Part shown: positions 42,826 to 51,676 of the stretch, in pieces
How positions within the stretch are numbered: the stretch's first letter is position 1
Layout: every line of letters begins with the position of its first letter
Assembly: GCA_019424695.1 (NCBI GenBank)
Contig: JAHYZA010000005.1
Span: 124,001-188,000 of the forward strand
Direction of reading: 5' to 3'
Length of the DNA stretch: 64,000 nt
Source: Oscillospiraceae bacterium
Lineage (GTDB): Bacteria; Bacillota; Clostridia; Oscillospirales; Ruminococcaceae
The notes under the pieces: generated by a model
What the model was told of the DNA's origin: nothing
The model's database searches: none
Seen by the model: only the letters and a program-made list of their open reading frames with translations
Translations under genes and position numbers: made by a program

Positions 42826-44907
42826 ATGAAACGCAAACTTGCTTGGTTTGGCCTGGCTTTTGCCCTGGCCGAGTTGTTTGCGGCCACCATGCCGCCGCTG
42901 GTTCTCGTGCCTGCGGCGGCACTTTTTGGTTTGCTTAGTTTTTTGTACTGGCATCACGATGCACGGATTCCACTTCTGGGCGGCCTATGCGGTATGGCAT
43001 TTTTTGTGCTGTTCAGTGTTGCAATGGTATTTCCGGTACAAAGGCGCGCAGATCAGCAGGTGCATTGCACCGTGACGGTGGAAACGGATGCGGCCCGCTC
43101 TTACCGCGATGGTTATCTGCGCGGTACACTTCGTGTAACCCAATGTGATGGAGTTCCCTCCGACTTTCTGGTAACCTGTGCCGCCTTTCCGGGAACCGAG
43201 CCGGGGAAATGTTTCTCGGCGGATTTCCTTTTGCTGGAACTAGAAGACGATCCGTATCGAGCCTCTTACCAAAGCAGCGGTATCTATCTTCAGGCCGAAT
43301 ATCAGGGAAACTACCTTGCGCTTTCGGACAGTACCGCCGTCCGGTTCTCACTGCTCCGTCTGCGCCAGGCGCTTGCTGCCCTTTTGCAGCGGTGGATGCC
43401 CGCAGAAGAAGGAGAACTGGAAGCTGCTATGCTTCTGGGCTACAAGGATGCTCTGCGGGATTCGATTCAGGATAGTTTCCGGGCGGCCGGCGTTTCTCAT
43501 CTGCTGGCTGTTTCAGGTCTTCATGTGGCACTTTTGTGTGGCATTTTTTCCTTTGGACGTCGGCGGCGTTTTGTGCGGCCTTTGATCCTGCTGCGTGCAG
43601 CGCTGGTTATTTTTTATATGATACTGACCGGAATGCCCGTCTCTGTTCTTCGGGCGGGTTCGGTGTTTTTGCTTGCCCTTGCCGGAGATTATTTCCTGCA
43701 GCCGGTAGACTTGTTGACCTCTACAGGCGCAGCCGCTATTCTGATCGGCTTGCAGAATGCCTATGCTCCCTGTGATGTGGGCTTTCAGCTTTCTTTTTGT
43801 GCCGTGCTCGGGGTTCAGGCAGCCGCAGCAGTCCTGAATTGGGAAAAAGGAATTTTGCTTGTTCCGGATGACCGGACCGGCCGACAACTATATGAATGTC
43901 TGTTCCGAGTGATCGAAGGGGTTCAGGTAGCATTTTTTGCCAGTCTGGCTACCGTGCCCGTTTTGGTCGCCCACGGATTGACGACCAGCGGAGTCAGCCT
44001 TTTGACAAACCTCTTGGTTGTGTGGATGCTGCAGCCGGCGCTTTTGTTGGGGGTATTTTCGTTACTCCTTGCCCCGATTGCGGCACTGGCGCCTGTCACC
44101 CATTTGCTCGGGTTGCTTCTGTCCGTGTGGCTGCACTGGATGATTGTTATAGTGGATTGGTGTGCCAATCTGCCTGTGGCACACCTTTGCCTGCCTACCC
44201 GATACACACTGTTTGTCTTTGCCATTTTGGGCATTCTGGCACTCATTTTCTGGAAAATGCGCCGTTTTGTGTGGTATGTCCCTGCAGCATTTGCCTGTAC
44301 GGTGTTTGCCGTTGCGTTGGGCGTTTGGGCACAACGGGATGTCGTTCGGGTTTCTATGGTAGGCGCCGGTAATAACCCTTGTGTGGTTTGCACACAAAAC
44401 GGAAAAGCTGTGATCTTATTCCGTGGAGGACAGAGCAATTTAAACGCGCTGCATTCCTATCTGGCAGACCAGGCTCAACCGGAGGTGACAACCCTTTTGG
44501 ATTTGCGTCAATCTCCGTCGGAACTGGATTTCGGAACTTTCCCGGTGGAATCCATCGAAGAGCTTCCTGCCTACACCAGCCGTGGTGTTCTTGACGATTT
44601 GGCTCTGGACCTGTATCATGATGGAAGTGGCAATCTGGCAGTCCTGGAAATCGGGGATAGACATATTGCTGTAATGACCGGAAACATCCGCCTGCCGCAG
44701 CCGATCGCCGTTGATGTATTTTGCGCGGCAGGTGCCCTTTCCGATTCCGTGCAGACAGACATCATTCTCACCTGTACGACTGCTGCAGACTGGCTTTCAA
44801 AGACGGAAGGAGAAAAAGTGCTGTACAGCTCTGATGTTCCGGTTGTAACCATTCGCCCCGGAACTTCTGTTATTTACGAGGAGGTGGAGCCGCTTGCTCT
44901 ACAGTGA
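42826..44907 (+). CDS. comEC: ComEC/Rec2-family DNA uptake channel with degenerate C-terminal domain
   Basis: 693 residues. The DUF4131-like N-terminal part with three helices is followed by the Competence domain (GVSHLLAVSGLHVALL near 225) with about eight helices. The C-terminal 170 residues have the place of the metallo-beta-lactamase domain but I find no HxHxDH motif or other metal ligands. The channel could thus pass DNA but probably not degrade the second strand. The ATG has only a weak ribosome binding site. The end overlaps holA by 14 bases. Confidence 0.87.
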   Translation: MKRKLAWFGLAFALAELFAATMPPLVLVPAAALFGLLSFLYWHHDARIPLLGGLCGMAFFVLFSVAMVFPVQRRADQQVHCTVTVETDAARSYRDGYLRGTLRVTQCDGVPSDFLVTCAAFPGTEPGKCFSADFLLLELEDDPYRASYQSSGIYLQAEYQGNYLALSDSTAVRFSLLRLRQALAALLQRWMPAEEGELEAAMLLGYKDALRDSIQDSFRAAGVSHLLAVSGLHVALLCGIFSFGRRRRFVRPLILLRAALVIFYMILTGMPVSVLRAGSVFLLALAGDYFLQPVDLLTSTGAAAILIGLQNAYAPCDVGFQLSFCAVLGVQAAAAVLNWEKGILLVPDDRTGRQLYECLFRVIEGVQVAFFASLATVPVLVAHGLTTSGVSLLTNLLVVWMLQPALLLGVFSLLLAPIAALAPVTHLLGLLLSVWLHWMIVIVDWCANLPVAHLCLPTRYTLFVFAILGILALIFWKMRRFVWYVPAAFACTVFAVALGVWAQRDVVRVSMVGAGNNPCVVCTQNGKAVILFRGGQSNLNALHSYLADQAQPEVTTLLDLRQSPSELDFGTFPVESIEELPAYTSRGVLDDLALDLYHDGSGNLAVLEIGDRHIAVMTGNIRLPQPIAVDVFCAAGALSDSVQTDIILTCTTAADWLSKTEGEKVLYSSDVPVVTIRPGTSVIYEEVEPLALQ

Positions 44908-45928
44908 AAAAGAACTTCAAAAACGGCTGCAATCCGGCTGTGCCTTGTATTACTTTTACGCGCCGGACGAGGCACTGGTCCGCGCAGCGGCAAACAAGGC
45001 ACTGCAGGTGCTGAACCGGGATGACCCGGAAACCACAGTGCTGGACGGTCCCACCCCTACGGTAGAAGAAATTGTACTTGCTGCGGGCACCATTTCCTTT
45101 TTTGGCGGCAAACGGCTTGTCCTGATGCCCTTGATTCGGCCGTCAACGTATTCGGACAAGGATTTGCAGGAACTATGTGACACTCTCTCCGATACGGAAA
45201 ACGCGGTCTTCGTCATGACCAGCGTGATGGAAGAGAAATTCGGCAAACTGCGCCCGGGCAAACGGGAGCAAAAATTGATTGCCGCCTGTGAAAAAATAGG
45301 ATATTGCGTTCAGATCAACAAACCGGGCCGTTCTGAATTGCAGGCTTTGGCACGCGGCTGGGCAGAGGAATCCGGTGCTTCTTTTGCTCCCGGCGCAGAA
45401 GCCGCACTTCTGGACCGTTGTGGCGAAGACCAGTTTCTGCTGCAAAACGAAATTGCCAAACTGGCGGCGCTTGCCAATTACGGTGCCATTACGCAAGGGA
45501 TGGTCCAGCAGTTGGGTACGGTTACACTGGACGCTGATACTTTTGAGATGGTAGAGCTGGTCGTCTCCGGACGAACGGAACAAGCCCAAAAGCGTTTGAA
45601 AACCCTGCTGCAATTGCAAAATGATCCGATCATGATCACCGGTGCTTTGATCGGCAACTACCTGGATCTGTATCGGGTACTGATCGGAAAGCGCGGACGG
45701 CGCAGCCTGGCAGACGTGGCCAAGGATTTTGGTTACGGTGGAAAATGGAACTACCGCCTGGGAAAGACAGAGAAAACAGCCGCCCGTTTCAAGCGACACC
45801 AGCTGGAGCAATGCCTTTGCATTTTGCAAAAACTGGATCTTGATCTGAAAAGCAGTAAGCTGGACGCGGATCTGCTGATGCAGAAAGCGTTGTGTGAACT
45901 TTCATTGGCCGGGAGGACTGCATGCTGA
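44894..45928 (+). CDS. holA: DNA polymerase III subunit delta
   Basis: 344 residues. Segments LYYFYAPDEALVRAAANKALQVL, GGKRLVLM and DQFLLQNEIAKLAALA follow the HolA pattern. It opens the sliding clamp as part of the clamp loader. The start is TTG at 44894, just after GAGGAGGTGG. Order comEC-holA is the one found across Firmicutes (usually followed by rpsT; here by an RNase M5-like gene). Confidence 0.92.
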   Translation: MLYSEKELQKRLQSGCALYYFYAPDEALVRAAANKALQVLNRDDPETTVLDGPTPTVEEIVLAAGTISFFGGKRLVLMPLIRPSTYSDKDLQELCDTLSDTENAVFVMTSVMEEKFGKLRPGKREQKLIAACEKIGYCVQINKPGRSELQALARGWAEESGASFAPGAEAALLDRCGEDQFLLQNEIAKLAALANYGAITQGMVQQLGTVTLDADTFEMVELVVSGRTEQAQKRLKTLLQLQNDPIMITGALIGNYLDLYRVLIGKRGRRSLADVAKDFGYGGKWNYRLGKTEKTAARFKRHQLEQCLCILQKLDLDLKSSKLDADLLMQKALCELSLAGRTAC

Positions 45929-46524
45929 AACTGAAAGAGGTCCTGCTGGTGGAGGGCAAATATGATGCGGCCCGGCTGCATAATCTGGTAGAAGGGACGA
46001 TTTTGACAACAGATGGATTCCGGGTGATGAAAGACCGTGCATTGCAGACTCTGCTCAAACGGATCGCCCGGACCCAGGGACTGGTCCTTCTGACCGATTC
46101 CGACGCGGCAGGATTTAAGATCCGGCATTTTGTAACCGGACTGGTAGGCGCTGAGTATGTCCTGCAAGCCTACGTTCCAGCCATTCCCGGTAAAGAAGCC
46201 CGCAAGGAACTTCCCGGTAAGGAGGGACTGCTTGGGGTGGAGGGCGTGCCGGATGGGCTCATTCTCCAGGGGCTGCAGGATGCTTTAAAAAGCCGACCGC
46301 ATTCCCGTACAACCACCAACGCGGTTGTACAGCCCATTACCTATACTGATTTGTATGAATGGGGGATTTCCGGAACTGCCAATAGTGCAGAACGCCGCAG
46401 AAAACTGCTGCGACAATTGGGGCTGCCGCCGCGCCTGAGCAAAAAAGAACTTCTTGAGGTACTTTCTACGCTATACACCAGAGAGAGCCTGGTGCAACAG
46501 TTGAAGTTGCTGGAAGAAACCTAA
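45922..46524 (+). CDS. rnmV: RNase M5-like TOPRIM protein (DUF4093)
   Basis: 200 residues. The TOPRIM motifs are EVLLVEGKYD at the start and DSDAAGFKIR near residue 55. The C-terminal DUF4093 part (YEWGISGTANSAERRRKLLRQLGLPP) matches the RNase M5 branch, which trims 5S rRNA precursors. The start overlaps holA by 7 bases. No rRNA genes are near. The assignment to the M5 family is good, the exact substrate less sure. Confidence 0.85.
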   Translation: MLKLKEVLLVEGKYDAARLHNLVEGTILTTDGFRVMKDRALQTLLKRIARTQGLVLLTDSDAAGFKIRHFVTGLVGAEYVLQAYVPAIPGKEARKELPGKEGLLGVEGVPDGLILQGLQDALKSRPHSRTTTNAVVQPITYTDLYEWGISGTANSAERRRKLLRQLGLPPRLSKKELLEVLSTLYTRESLVQQLKLLEET

Positions 46525-46528
46525 AACG

Positions 46529-46562
46529 AAAGAGCCACTTTCCTTGGAAAGTGGCTCTTTTT
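46529..46562 (+). terminator. terminator between convergent genes
   Basis: Thirteen-bp perfect stem (46529-46541 with 46548-46560) with a 6-base loop and T run, serving the plus-strand comEC-rnmV unit and, through the A run before it, the minus-strand pseudouridine synthase. Confidence 0.85.
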
Positions 46563-46574
46563 AATCTCAGCGCT

Positions 46575-47483
46575 TTATTGCAAAGTACCGTCGATGACTT
46601 GACGGCAATACCAGGGCTTTTCGGCGTGGAACACACGGCCGGCCAGATAGGCAAAACGGGCATCGGCAATTTGCGAGGGGAAGCGAAGTTCCCAGGCACA
46701 GAGCGCCTGATACTTAAAATGAAGTTCCCGGTTGACGGCGTTGTTGCCGTATTTGGAGTCGCCCAAAATGGGGCATCCAATATGAGCCAGGTGGGCACGG
46801 ATCTGGTGTGTGCGTCCCGTTACCAACTCCACCTCCAAGAGGGCCAGGCGACCGCTTACCGCCAGCGTTTCATAGCCGGTGATGACCTCTTTGGCTCCAC
46901 CGGCAGAAGACTCGACGATTTTCACGATTCCACGCTCCGCGTCTTTGAGCAAATAGTCGTGCATCAATGCAACAGGAGGCTGCGGCCGCCCAAACGTCAC
47001 ACACAGATATCGCTTTTCGATATTCCTTGCCTTGATGGCTGCCGTCAGAAACTGTTCTGTTTCTTTGTTTTTGGCCAGCAGAATCAAACCGCTGGTCCCG
47101 GTGTCCAGACGATGGCAAAGCACGGCATGGCCGGATTGTTTTTCGGCAGACAATTTTGCCTGCACACGTTTCAGAAGGGTATCTGTGGCAGGTCCGTCGA
47201 CTTCAATGCCGGCCGGTTTGTTGGCCACAATCATATTCTCGTCCTCATATACAAATGCCGCTTCGGGAATTGGACGATTCTCCAGTTGTTCGTCATTTAC
47301 AAACAGGCGGATCACATCGCCGTTTTGTACGCGGGTGGAAAGTGGCTGCTTTTTACCATTCAGTTTGATCTTGTTTTCTCGTAACGCCTTGTTCAGCCGC
47401 CCCAAAGAAAGCGCCGGGTACTGTTCCATCAGATATTTGTCCAGCCGCACAGGCAATAAACTTTTTACATGCAGTTCTTTCAT
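46575..47483 (-). CDS. RluA-family pseudouridine synthase
   Basis: 302 residues. An S4-like N-terminal domain (LPVRLDKYL ... LNKALRENKIKLNGKK) is followed by the catalytic HRLDTGTSGL (Asp near 133) and RTHQIRAHLAHIG near 222. Such enzymes isomerise uridines in rRNA or tRNA. ATG 47483 overlaps the stop of the upstream gene by 4 bases, with AGGAG 11 bases before. The target base is unknown. Confidence 0.92.
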   Translation of the reverse strand: MKELHVKSLLPVRLDKYLMEQYPALSLGRLNKALRENKIKLNGKKQPLSTRVQNGDVIRLFVNDEQLENRPIPEAAFVYEDENMIVANKPAGIEVDGPATDTLLKRVQAKLSAEKQSGHAVLCHRLDTGTSGLILLAKNKETEQFLTAAIKARNIEKRYLCVTFGRPQPPVALMHDYLLKDAERGIVKIVESSAGGAKEVITGYETLAVSGRLALLEVELVTGRTHQIRAHLAHIGCPILGDSKYGNNAVNRELHFKYQALCAWELRFPSQIADARFAYLAGRVFHAEKPWYCRQVIDGTLQ

Positions 47484-49435
47484 TTCGTTGTCAACTCCTG
47501 GTCCCACAAAACTGTGGCATCTTCAATTTCCAAGGTCACCATCAACCATCCCGGGTCACTGTCATCTACCAAGGTTATGGCATACTCCTGCCCGTTGGCA
47601 CATATATACGCGGCATTTTCCAATTTGGAACGCGCGAAATCCGAGTCCGCGAAACAGATCGTTTTTTTGGTCGAATCCAAAACCCCCCGGTTCCACAAGG
47701 CGTCCGTATAATCTGCGATGCGAAGCGGATAGGATGCGTCATAGACTGTGCACAGATCGTCAAACGTTTTTCCCTGCAATCCCGGTGCGATCACATACCA
47801 GCTGCATGAACCGTCCTGGCAGGTGACCCGTCCGCACCACGCCAGGTCTTTCACCGGTTCAACCGCCTGCAGAAAGGCACCTTCCTCCTGAAAAAGGTAA
47901 AGGGTTTCTTGATCCGGCACTCCGGAAGCCAGCTGCCGTAAAACAGTCTCTCGTTCCGTTTCCAATGCCTGTGCATCATAGCGTGCAGCAAACGGATCGT
48001 TGGTGGTCATCTCATGATCTGCTGCATAGAGCGCCAGATGCAGTGCATCGTCCTGAAGCCCTTCCACCGATACAAGATGCGTATATCGTCCGGCTGCCTG
48101 CTTCCAAAAGGTGCTTTCAAGTTTGGAGGGGAAGGTCGCTGTCTGCATCGATACTGTCATATCTTTATGGCGCTGATACAAACCCGGGCTGACATCCCAA
48201 ATTTGCACTGCAACCAAGAGAATCGTCGTCCACAACGAAGCGGGCAAACGGCTGATGCCGGCAAAGGCAGACAATACCAGAAGATCATACACCGGCCAGA
48301 ACAGCCGACCGCCCGAACGGAAAACGGAGCAGAGTTCAATGACCTTGCCTGGCAACGGGATTGTGGCAAGGACCGCGCCGTTTGCAGTAATCGTATTGCT
48401 GATGGCAAATGCCGTCAAAATCACGCAAACAGCCAGTAAAGCCCAATGATCCACGATATGACGCTTGATTCTGCGCCGGGCCAATACAATGACAACCGGC
48501 AGTGCAATCAGAACGCCGAGTCCCAGATAGGCGAAAGCATCGTAATTCCCGTTCACCTGATTCTGTGCGGGAAGAATCCGACTGTACAGCGTACCGTTTA
48601 CCCCGGCTGGATTCCATAGGGAATTTAGATTCATGGAGAAATAGCCGTATAGGGCTTGCCCGCCATTGGTAGCGGTACCGTAGAAAAGCCCCAGCGCCCA
48701 TCCTAGCCCCAGTGTGCACAAAAGATTGGATGTCAGATACACAGCGGGACCTTTCCAGTGATGGGTACTCACCGCGTATTCCAACAGCAAGGCCAATGTA
48801 ATGGCGTAGGTCATGGGCAGAAAATAGGGATGAATGCCAATGGCAACTACATTGAGAACGAACAGGGCCGGGGAAGCGTAGCGGCCCTCCCGCCTGAGAT
48901 AAAAATACAAATAAAGCGCGGCCAGGATCATCCATTGCGCCCCCAGGGAGGTGTGCCGGAACGCACGTTCATACAAAATGGGGCTTGTCACAAACAGCAA
49001 ATCTCCCAGCAGGGGGCGAAGCCACCCACTGCAGAACAGACTGCACAGCAAGGCGCCAAAACCGCCCTGCAGCGCAAAACACAGCAATGTGAACCATCCG
49101 AAATACTGAAAAGTTCCCCCTAAAAAGTTGGCCAGCGGACGGCACAACACCGCTGCAAGAGGAATAGAGTCCGTATAAGCAATACTTACCCCTTGCGGTA
49201 CATTCATAGCGGTTGTCACACACAGCGGAAATGATAGTGCATCCTGGCGATAGAACAGCCAGCCGGCGTAATGCTGCTGGATATCTTTTTCCAGATATCC
49301 GCCGCGGCAGAACGCGTCACGGGTCACATCCAATGTTGCAGTGCCGTATATCAGTAAAAAGGCGAGAATTCCCAGCAAAGCGCCCAGCGCAAACAACGGC
49401 AGACGCCGGTTTTGTAATGTTTTTTGTATAGCCAT
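47480..49435 (-). CDS. large polytopic membrane protein, DUF6311-type
   Basis: 651 residues. Around 11 membrane helices in the first 430 residues are followed by a soluble outside domain of about 220 residues. The first loop (FCRGGYLEKDIQQHYAGWLFYRQD) and FRSGGRLFWPVYDLLVL are DUF6311-like and of the kind seen in GT-C glycosyltransferases, so transfer of sugar from a lipid donor is possible. GAGGGC stands 8 bases before ATG. It has a promoter at 49470-49498. Confidence 0.72.
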   Translation of the reverse strand: MAIQKTLQNRRLPLFALGALLGILAFLLIYGTATLDVTRDAFCRGGYLEKDIQQHYAGWLFYRQDALSFPLCVTTAMNVPQGVSIAYTDSIPLAAVLCRPLANFLGGTFQYFGWFTLLCFALQGGFGALLCSLFCSGWLRPLLGDLLFVTSPILYERAFRHTSLGAQWMILAALYLYFYLRREGRYASPALFVLNVVAIGIHPYFLPMTYAITLALLLEYAVSTHHWKGPAVYLTSNLLCTLGLGWALGLFYGTATNGGQALYGYFSMNLNSLWNPAGVNGTLYSRILPAQNQVNGNYDAFAYLGLGVLIALPVVIVLARRRIKRHIVDHWALLAVCVILTAFAISNTITANGAVLATIPLPGKVIELCSVFRSGGRLFWPVYDLLVLSAFAGISRLPASLWTTILLVAVQIWDVSPGLYQRHKDMTVSMQTATFPSKLESTFWKQAAGRYTHLVSVEGLQDDALHLALYAADHEMTTNDPFAARYDAQALETERETVLRQLASGVPDQETLYLFQEEGAFLQAVEPVKDLAWCGRVTCQDGSCSWYVIAPGLQGKTFDDLCTVYDASYPLRIADYTDALWNRGVLDSTKKTICFADSDFARSKLENAAYICANGQEYAITLVDDSDPGWLMVTLEIEDATVLWDQELTTK

Positions 49436-49469
49436 AGCTGTGTGCCCTCATTCGTAAAATCATCAATTC

Positions 49470-49498
49470 AGTATACCATATCGGATGTCCATCTTCAA
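49470..49498 (-). promoter_or_regulatory. promoter of the DUF6311-type gene
   Basis: Minus strand: TTGAAG (49493-49498), 17-base spacer ending TGG, TATACT (49470-49475). It is back-to-back with the tRNA-Leu promoter. Confidence 0.75.
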
Positions 49499-49504
49499 TC
49501 CGCA

Positions 49505-49533
49505 TTGACATTTGGGCCGGCCTGCTGTAAAAT
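49505..49533 (+). promoter_or_regulatory. promoter of tRNA-Leu
   Basis: TTGACA (49505-49510), 17-base spacer, TAAAAT (49528-49533), 11 bases before the tRNA. Confidence 0.8.
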
Positions 49534-49544
49534 ACATACAATAT

Positions 49545-49629
49545 GCCGCCGTGGCGGAACAGGCAGACGCAAGAGACTTAAAATCTCTCGGTAGTGATAC
49601 CGTACCGGTTCGATCCCGGTCGGCGGCAT
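49545..49629 (+). tRNA. tRNA-Leu (anticodon TAA)
   Basis: Class II tRNA of 85 bases. Acceptor GCCGCCG pairs with CGGCGGC, the anticodon arm AGAGA/TCTCT encloses CTTAAAA (anticodon TAA), and a long variable arm is present. The 3' CCA is not encoded, in contrast to the tRNA-Thr of this window. Confidence 0.95.
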
Positions 49630-49632
49630 ATA

Positions 49633-49677
49633 AAAATCCCGCAGCAGGGCATTTTGCCTTTGCCGCGGGATTTTTCG
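49633..49677 (+). terminator. intrinsic terminator of tRNA-Leu
   Basis: AAAAATCCCGC (49633-49643) with GCGGGATTTTT (49666-49676), with an inner AGGGCA/TGCCTT stem. Confidence 0.85.
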
Positions 49678-49725
49678 TTTGTTCGTTTTAGGGGAAAGAA
49701 ACTTCGCCTCTGCCGGGAATCTGAC

Positions 49726-50115
49726 TCATTTACGGTGCCGGAGGAAGAAAACCCTGAGCTTTCCGTATCCATTGGCCTTATCTGAAGCAAATTCTTCAGT
49801 GAGAACATACCGCTTGCGCAACCCGTCAAACTGTAAAGCGGTTCCATTCTCCTGTACATCGGTCAACACCCGGGGGAGGGCGGAGCGCTGACTTTCAAAT
49901 TCAGGCTCCTTGTCCCAAAGAATTTTTCCTTCACGGTCAAAACCGTGCGCCCAGACACTGAATACCAAGCAGGCGGCTTCGCCATAGCAGTAACGCTCAA
50001 AGCGGATGCGCCCATCGATATAGAACAACAGACAGTCCCGGAAATGGGTTTCCAGTTCTTTTTCATAGCGTCGGCCACAGGCGGTTCCGGCAAAATCGGC
50101 GGCGTTGGCAGTCAT
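49726..50115 (-). CDS. hypothetical soluble protein
   Basis: 129 residues, no signal peptide or membrane segment, a mix of strands and helices (FRDCLLFYIDGRIRFERYCYGEAACLVFSVW). I do not recognise the family. It has GGGAGG upstream of the ATG and its own promoter at 50145-50173, and normal codon use, so it is probably a real gene. It follows the ABC permease genes on the same strand. Confidence 0.6.
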   Translation of the reverse strand: MTANAADFAGTACGRRYEKELETHFRDCLLFYIDGRIRFERYCYGEAACLVFSVWAHGFDREGKILWDKEPEFESQRSALPRVLTDVQENGTALQFDGLRKRYVLTEEFASDKANGYGKLRVFFLRHRK

Positions 50116-50144
50116 GATAAAACCTCCCGGTTGGATATAAAAAT

Positions 50145-50173
50145 ATTATACCGCCGGATCGGAGGTTTGGCAA
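50145..50173 (-). promoter_or_regulatory. promoter of the hypothetical gene at 49726
   Basis: Minus strand: TTGCCA (50168-50173), 17-base spacer, consensus TATAAT (50145-50150), about 30 bases before the ATG. Confidence 0.75.
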
Positions 50174-50184
50174 CCGGGAACCCA

Positions 50185-50919
50185 TCAGCTTTTCACATCG
50201 CGGTGCTTTAACAGCAGATTGGCCAGCACAAAAATGGCAATCAGCCATACTCCGCACGAAATAAAGAAGCCGCCATAATTGCCGGCCAGGATATCCTCGC
50301 TCCGGTTGGAATTCATCCCGTACTGCATCAGGGCATATGGCCAATACAACCCTTGGCCTTGACTGGCCGCCAGCAGGCCCAGGATTCCTCCCACAAGAGA
50401 AATGAAAATGGGAACCGCGAAGCTGCGGATCAGCATCGAAAAAAGCAACTGCAAAGCGATGACGCTGAGCCCTCCCAATACGCCGCGAAACAGAAAACCA
50501 TCAATGCTGAGCGGCGGCCAACCCGGCAGTCCGGCAAAGAGTTTGCCGCAAAGGCAGTACAGCATAAAGATGAACAGTTGGGTCAACAGCACGAGTTTGA
50601 GCACCACGACAAACTTTGCCAGAAATAGGTCGAAGGGGCGGACGGGTGCCGACAGAAGCAGGTTCCAGTTATGGCCCAGATGCTCAAGGCGCCAGAGATA
50701 GGAGGCATAAATAGCGACCAATGCAGGGAAAAAGAACAGGGAGTAGAACAGGGTATGCTGCGTCCACAGAGAATACCAGTCGGAGCTCAGAATGTCCAGA
50801 TTGTTCAGATAATTGACAGTGCCGTAGGCTGCGGATAAAACCGGCAACAGGAAAAAGAGAAACCAGATCGGGGATGCGTGCAGCTTGCGGTTTTCGGCTC
50901 GAATACAACGCAGAAGCAT
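50185..50919 (-). CDS. ABC transporter permease, lantibiotic-immunity (LanG/MutG) type
   Basis: 244 residues with six membrane helices. The opening RCIRAENRKLHASPIWFLFFLLPVLSAAYGT is the form seen in LanE/LanG permeases, which with LanF expel lantibiotics and related antimicrobial peptides. It follows the second permease by 3 bases. No biosynthetic gene is near, so self-protection against a peptide made by the cell is unlikely; defence against others is the better guess. Confidence 0.78.
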   Translation of the reverse strand: MLLRCIRAENRKLHASPIWFLFFLLPVLSAAYGTVNYLNNLDILSSDWYSLWTQHTLFYSLFFFPALVAIYASYLWRLEHLGHNWNLLLSAPVRPFDLFLAKFVVVLKLVLLTQLFIFMLYCLCGKLFAGLPGWPPLSIDGFLFRGVLGGLSVIALQLLFSMLIRSFAVPIFISLVGGILGLLAASQGQGLYWPYALMQYGMNSNRSEDILAGNYGGFFISCGVWLIAIFVLANLLLKHRDVKS

Positions 50920-50922
50920 TCC

Positions 50923-51675
50923 TTATACCTCCTTTGTACGGACTGCATGCCAGGTGACAGCAAAGAAGAGCAGAGCCAACAGGGCGCTCCCGACAAGGAG
51001 CGGAAAATTGAAATCGCGAATCCCATATACGACCAGATCGGTGTCGGGGTCCCACTCTGCCAGAATATAGGTGCCCAGGGGGATAAAATAGCTCCACGGA
51101 ACAAAATAACTCAGCAGCGGCGGCATGAATGCGGTGAAGAGACCGATCAGCGCACCCGCGATACCCGTGCAGAGTGCGGGCAAAGGGTTGGCAAGCAGGA
51201 CGGTCAGAAGAAGCTCTGAGAAGAACAGGAGAAGGTCAACGACATACGTGCACAGGAAAAAGTAGAAAAGTTGTCCGGCAGGCGGAAAATCCGCGTATGC
51301 GTTGTACTGCCCCAGCAGCAAGGCCCCCGGCAATTCCAGAACTACGATCAGCAGGACCTCGGCACATCCCAGCAGCGCTTTGGCGGAAAACAGACTGCGT
51401 CGGCTTTGCAAGGTATACAGCAATTTCGGAGATTCGGCTTTGATTTCCACATCCCACAAGCGGCTTGCCAGCATAGCCATGCCTACCGGCATCAGCACGG
51501 TATTGATTACGGGCAGGGTGTAAAACAGTGCATGGTAGCCGCTTTGCAGGTTTTTACCGCCGTCAGGGGCGGAGTAAGCGGTCCAGACCAGAACGGCCAG
51601 CGGAATCAGCAGACAGGCCACCAGATCGTGCCGCCGTTTGCACTTTTGAAATTCGGCGCGCAGACTTCTCCACAT
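50923..51675 (-). CDS. ABC transporter permease, lantibiotic-immunity (LanE/MutE) type
   Basis: 250 residues with six membrane helices, opening WRSLRAEFQKCKRRHDLVACLLIPLAVLVWTAY. ATG 51675 is chosen over GTG 51684 because GGAGGG lies 8 bases before it. It begins 1 base after the ATPase gene, so the two are coupled. The pair of unlike permeases with one ATPase is the LanFEG arrangement. Confidence 0.8.
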   Translation of the reverse strand: MWRSLRAEFQKCKRRHDLVACLLIPLAVLVWTAYSAPDGGKNLQSGYHALFYTLPVINTVLMPVGMAMLASRLWDVEIKAESPKLLYTLQSRRSLFSAKALLGCAEVLLIVVLELPGALLLGQYNAYADFPPAGQLFYFFLCTYVVDLLLFFSELLLTVLLANPLPALCTGIAGALIGLFTAFMPPLLSYFVPWSYFIPLGTYILAEWDPDTDLVVYGIRDFNFPLLVGSALLALLFFAVTWHAVRTKEV

Positions 51676-51676
51676 T

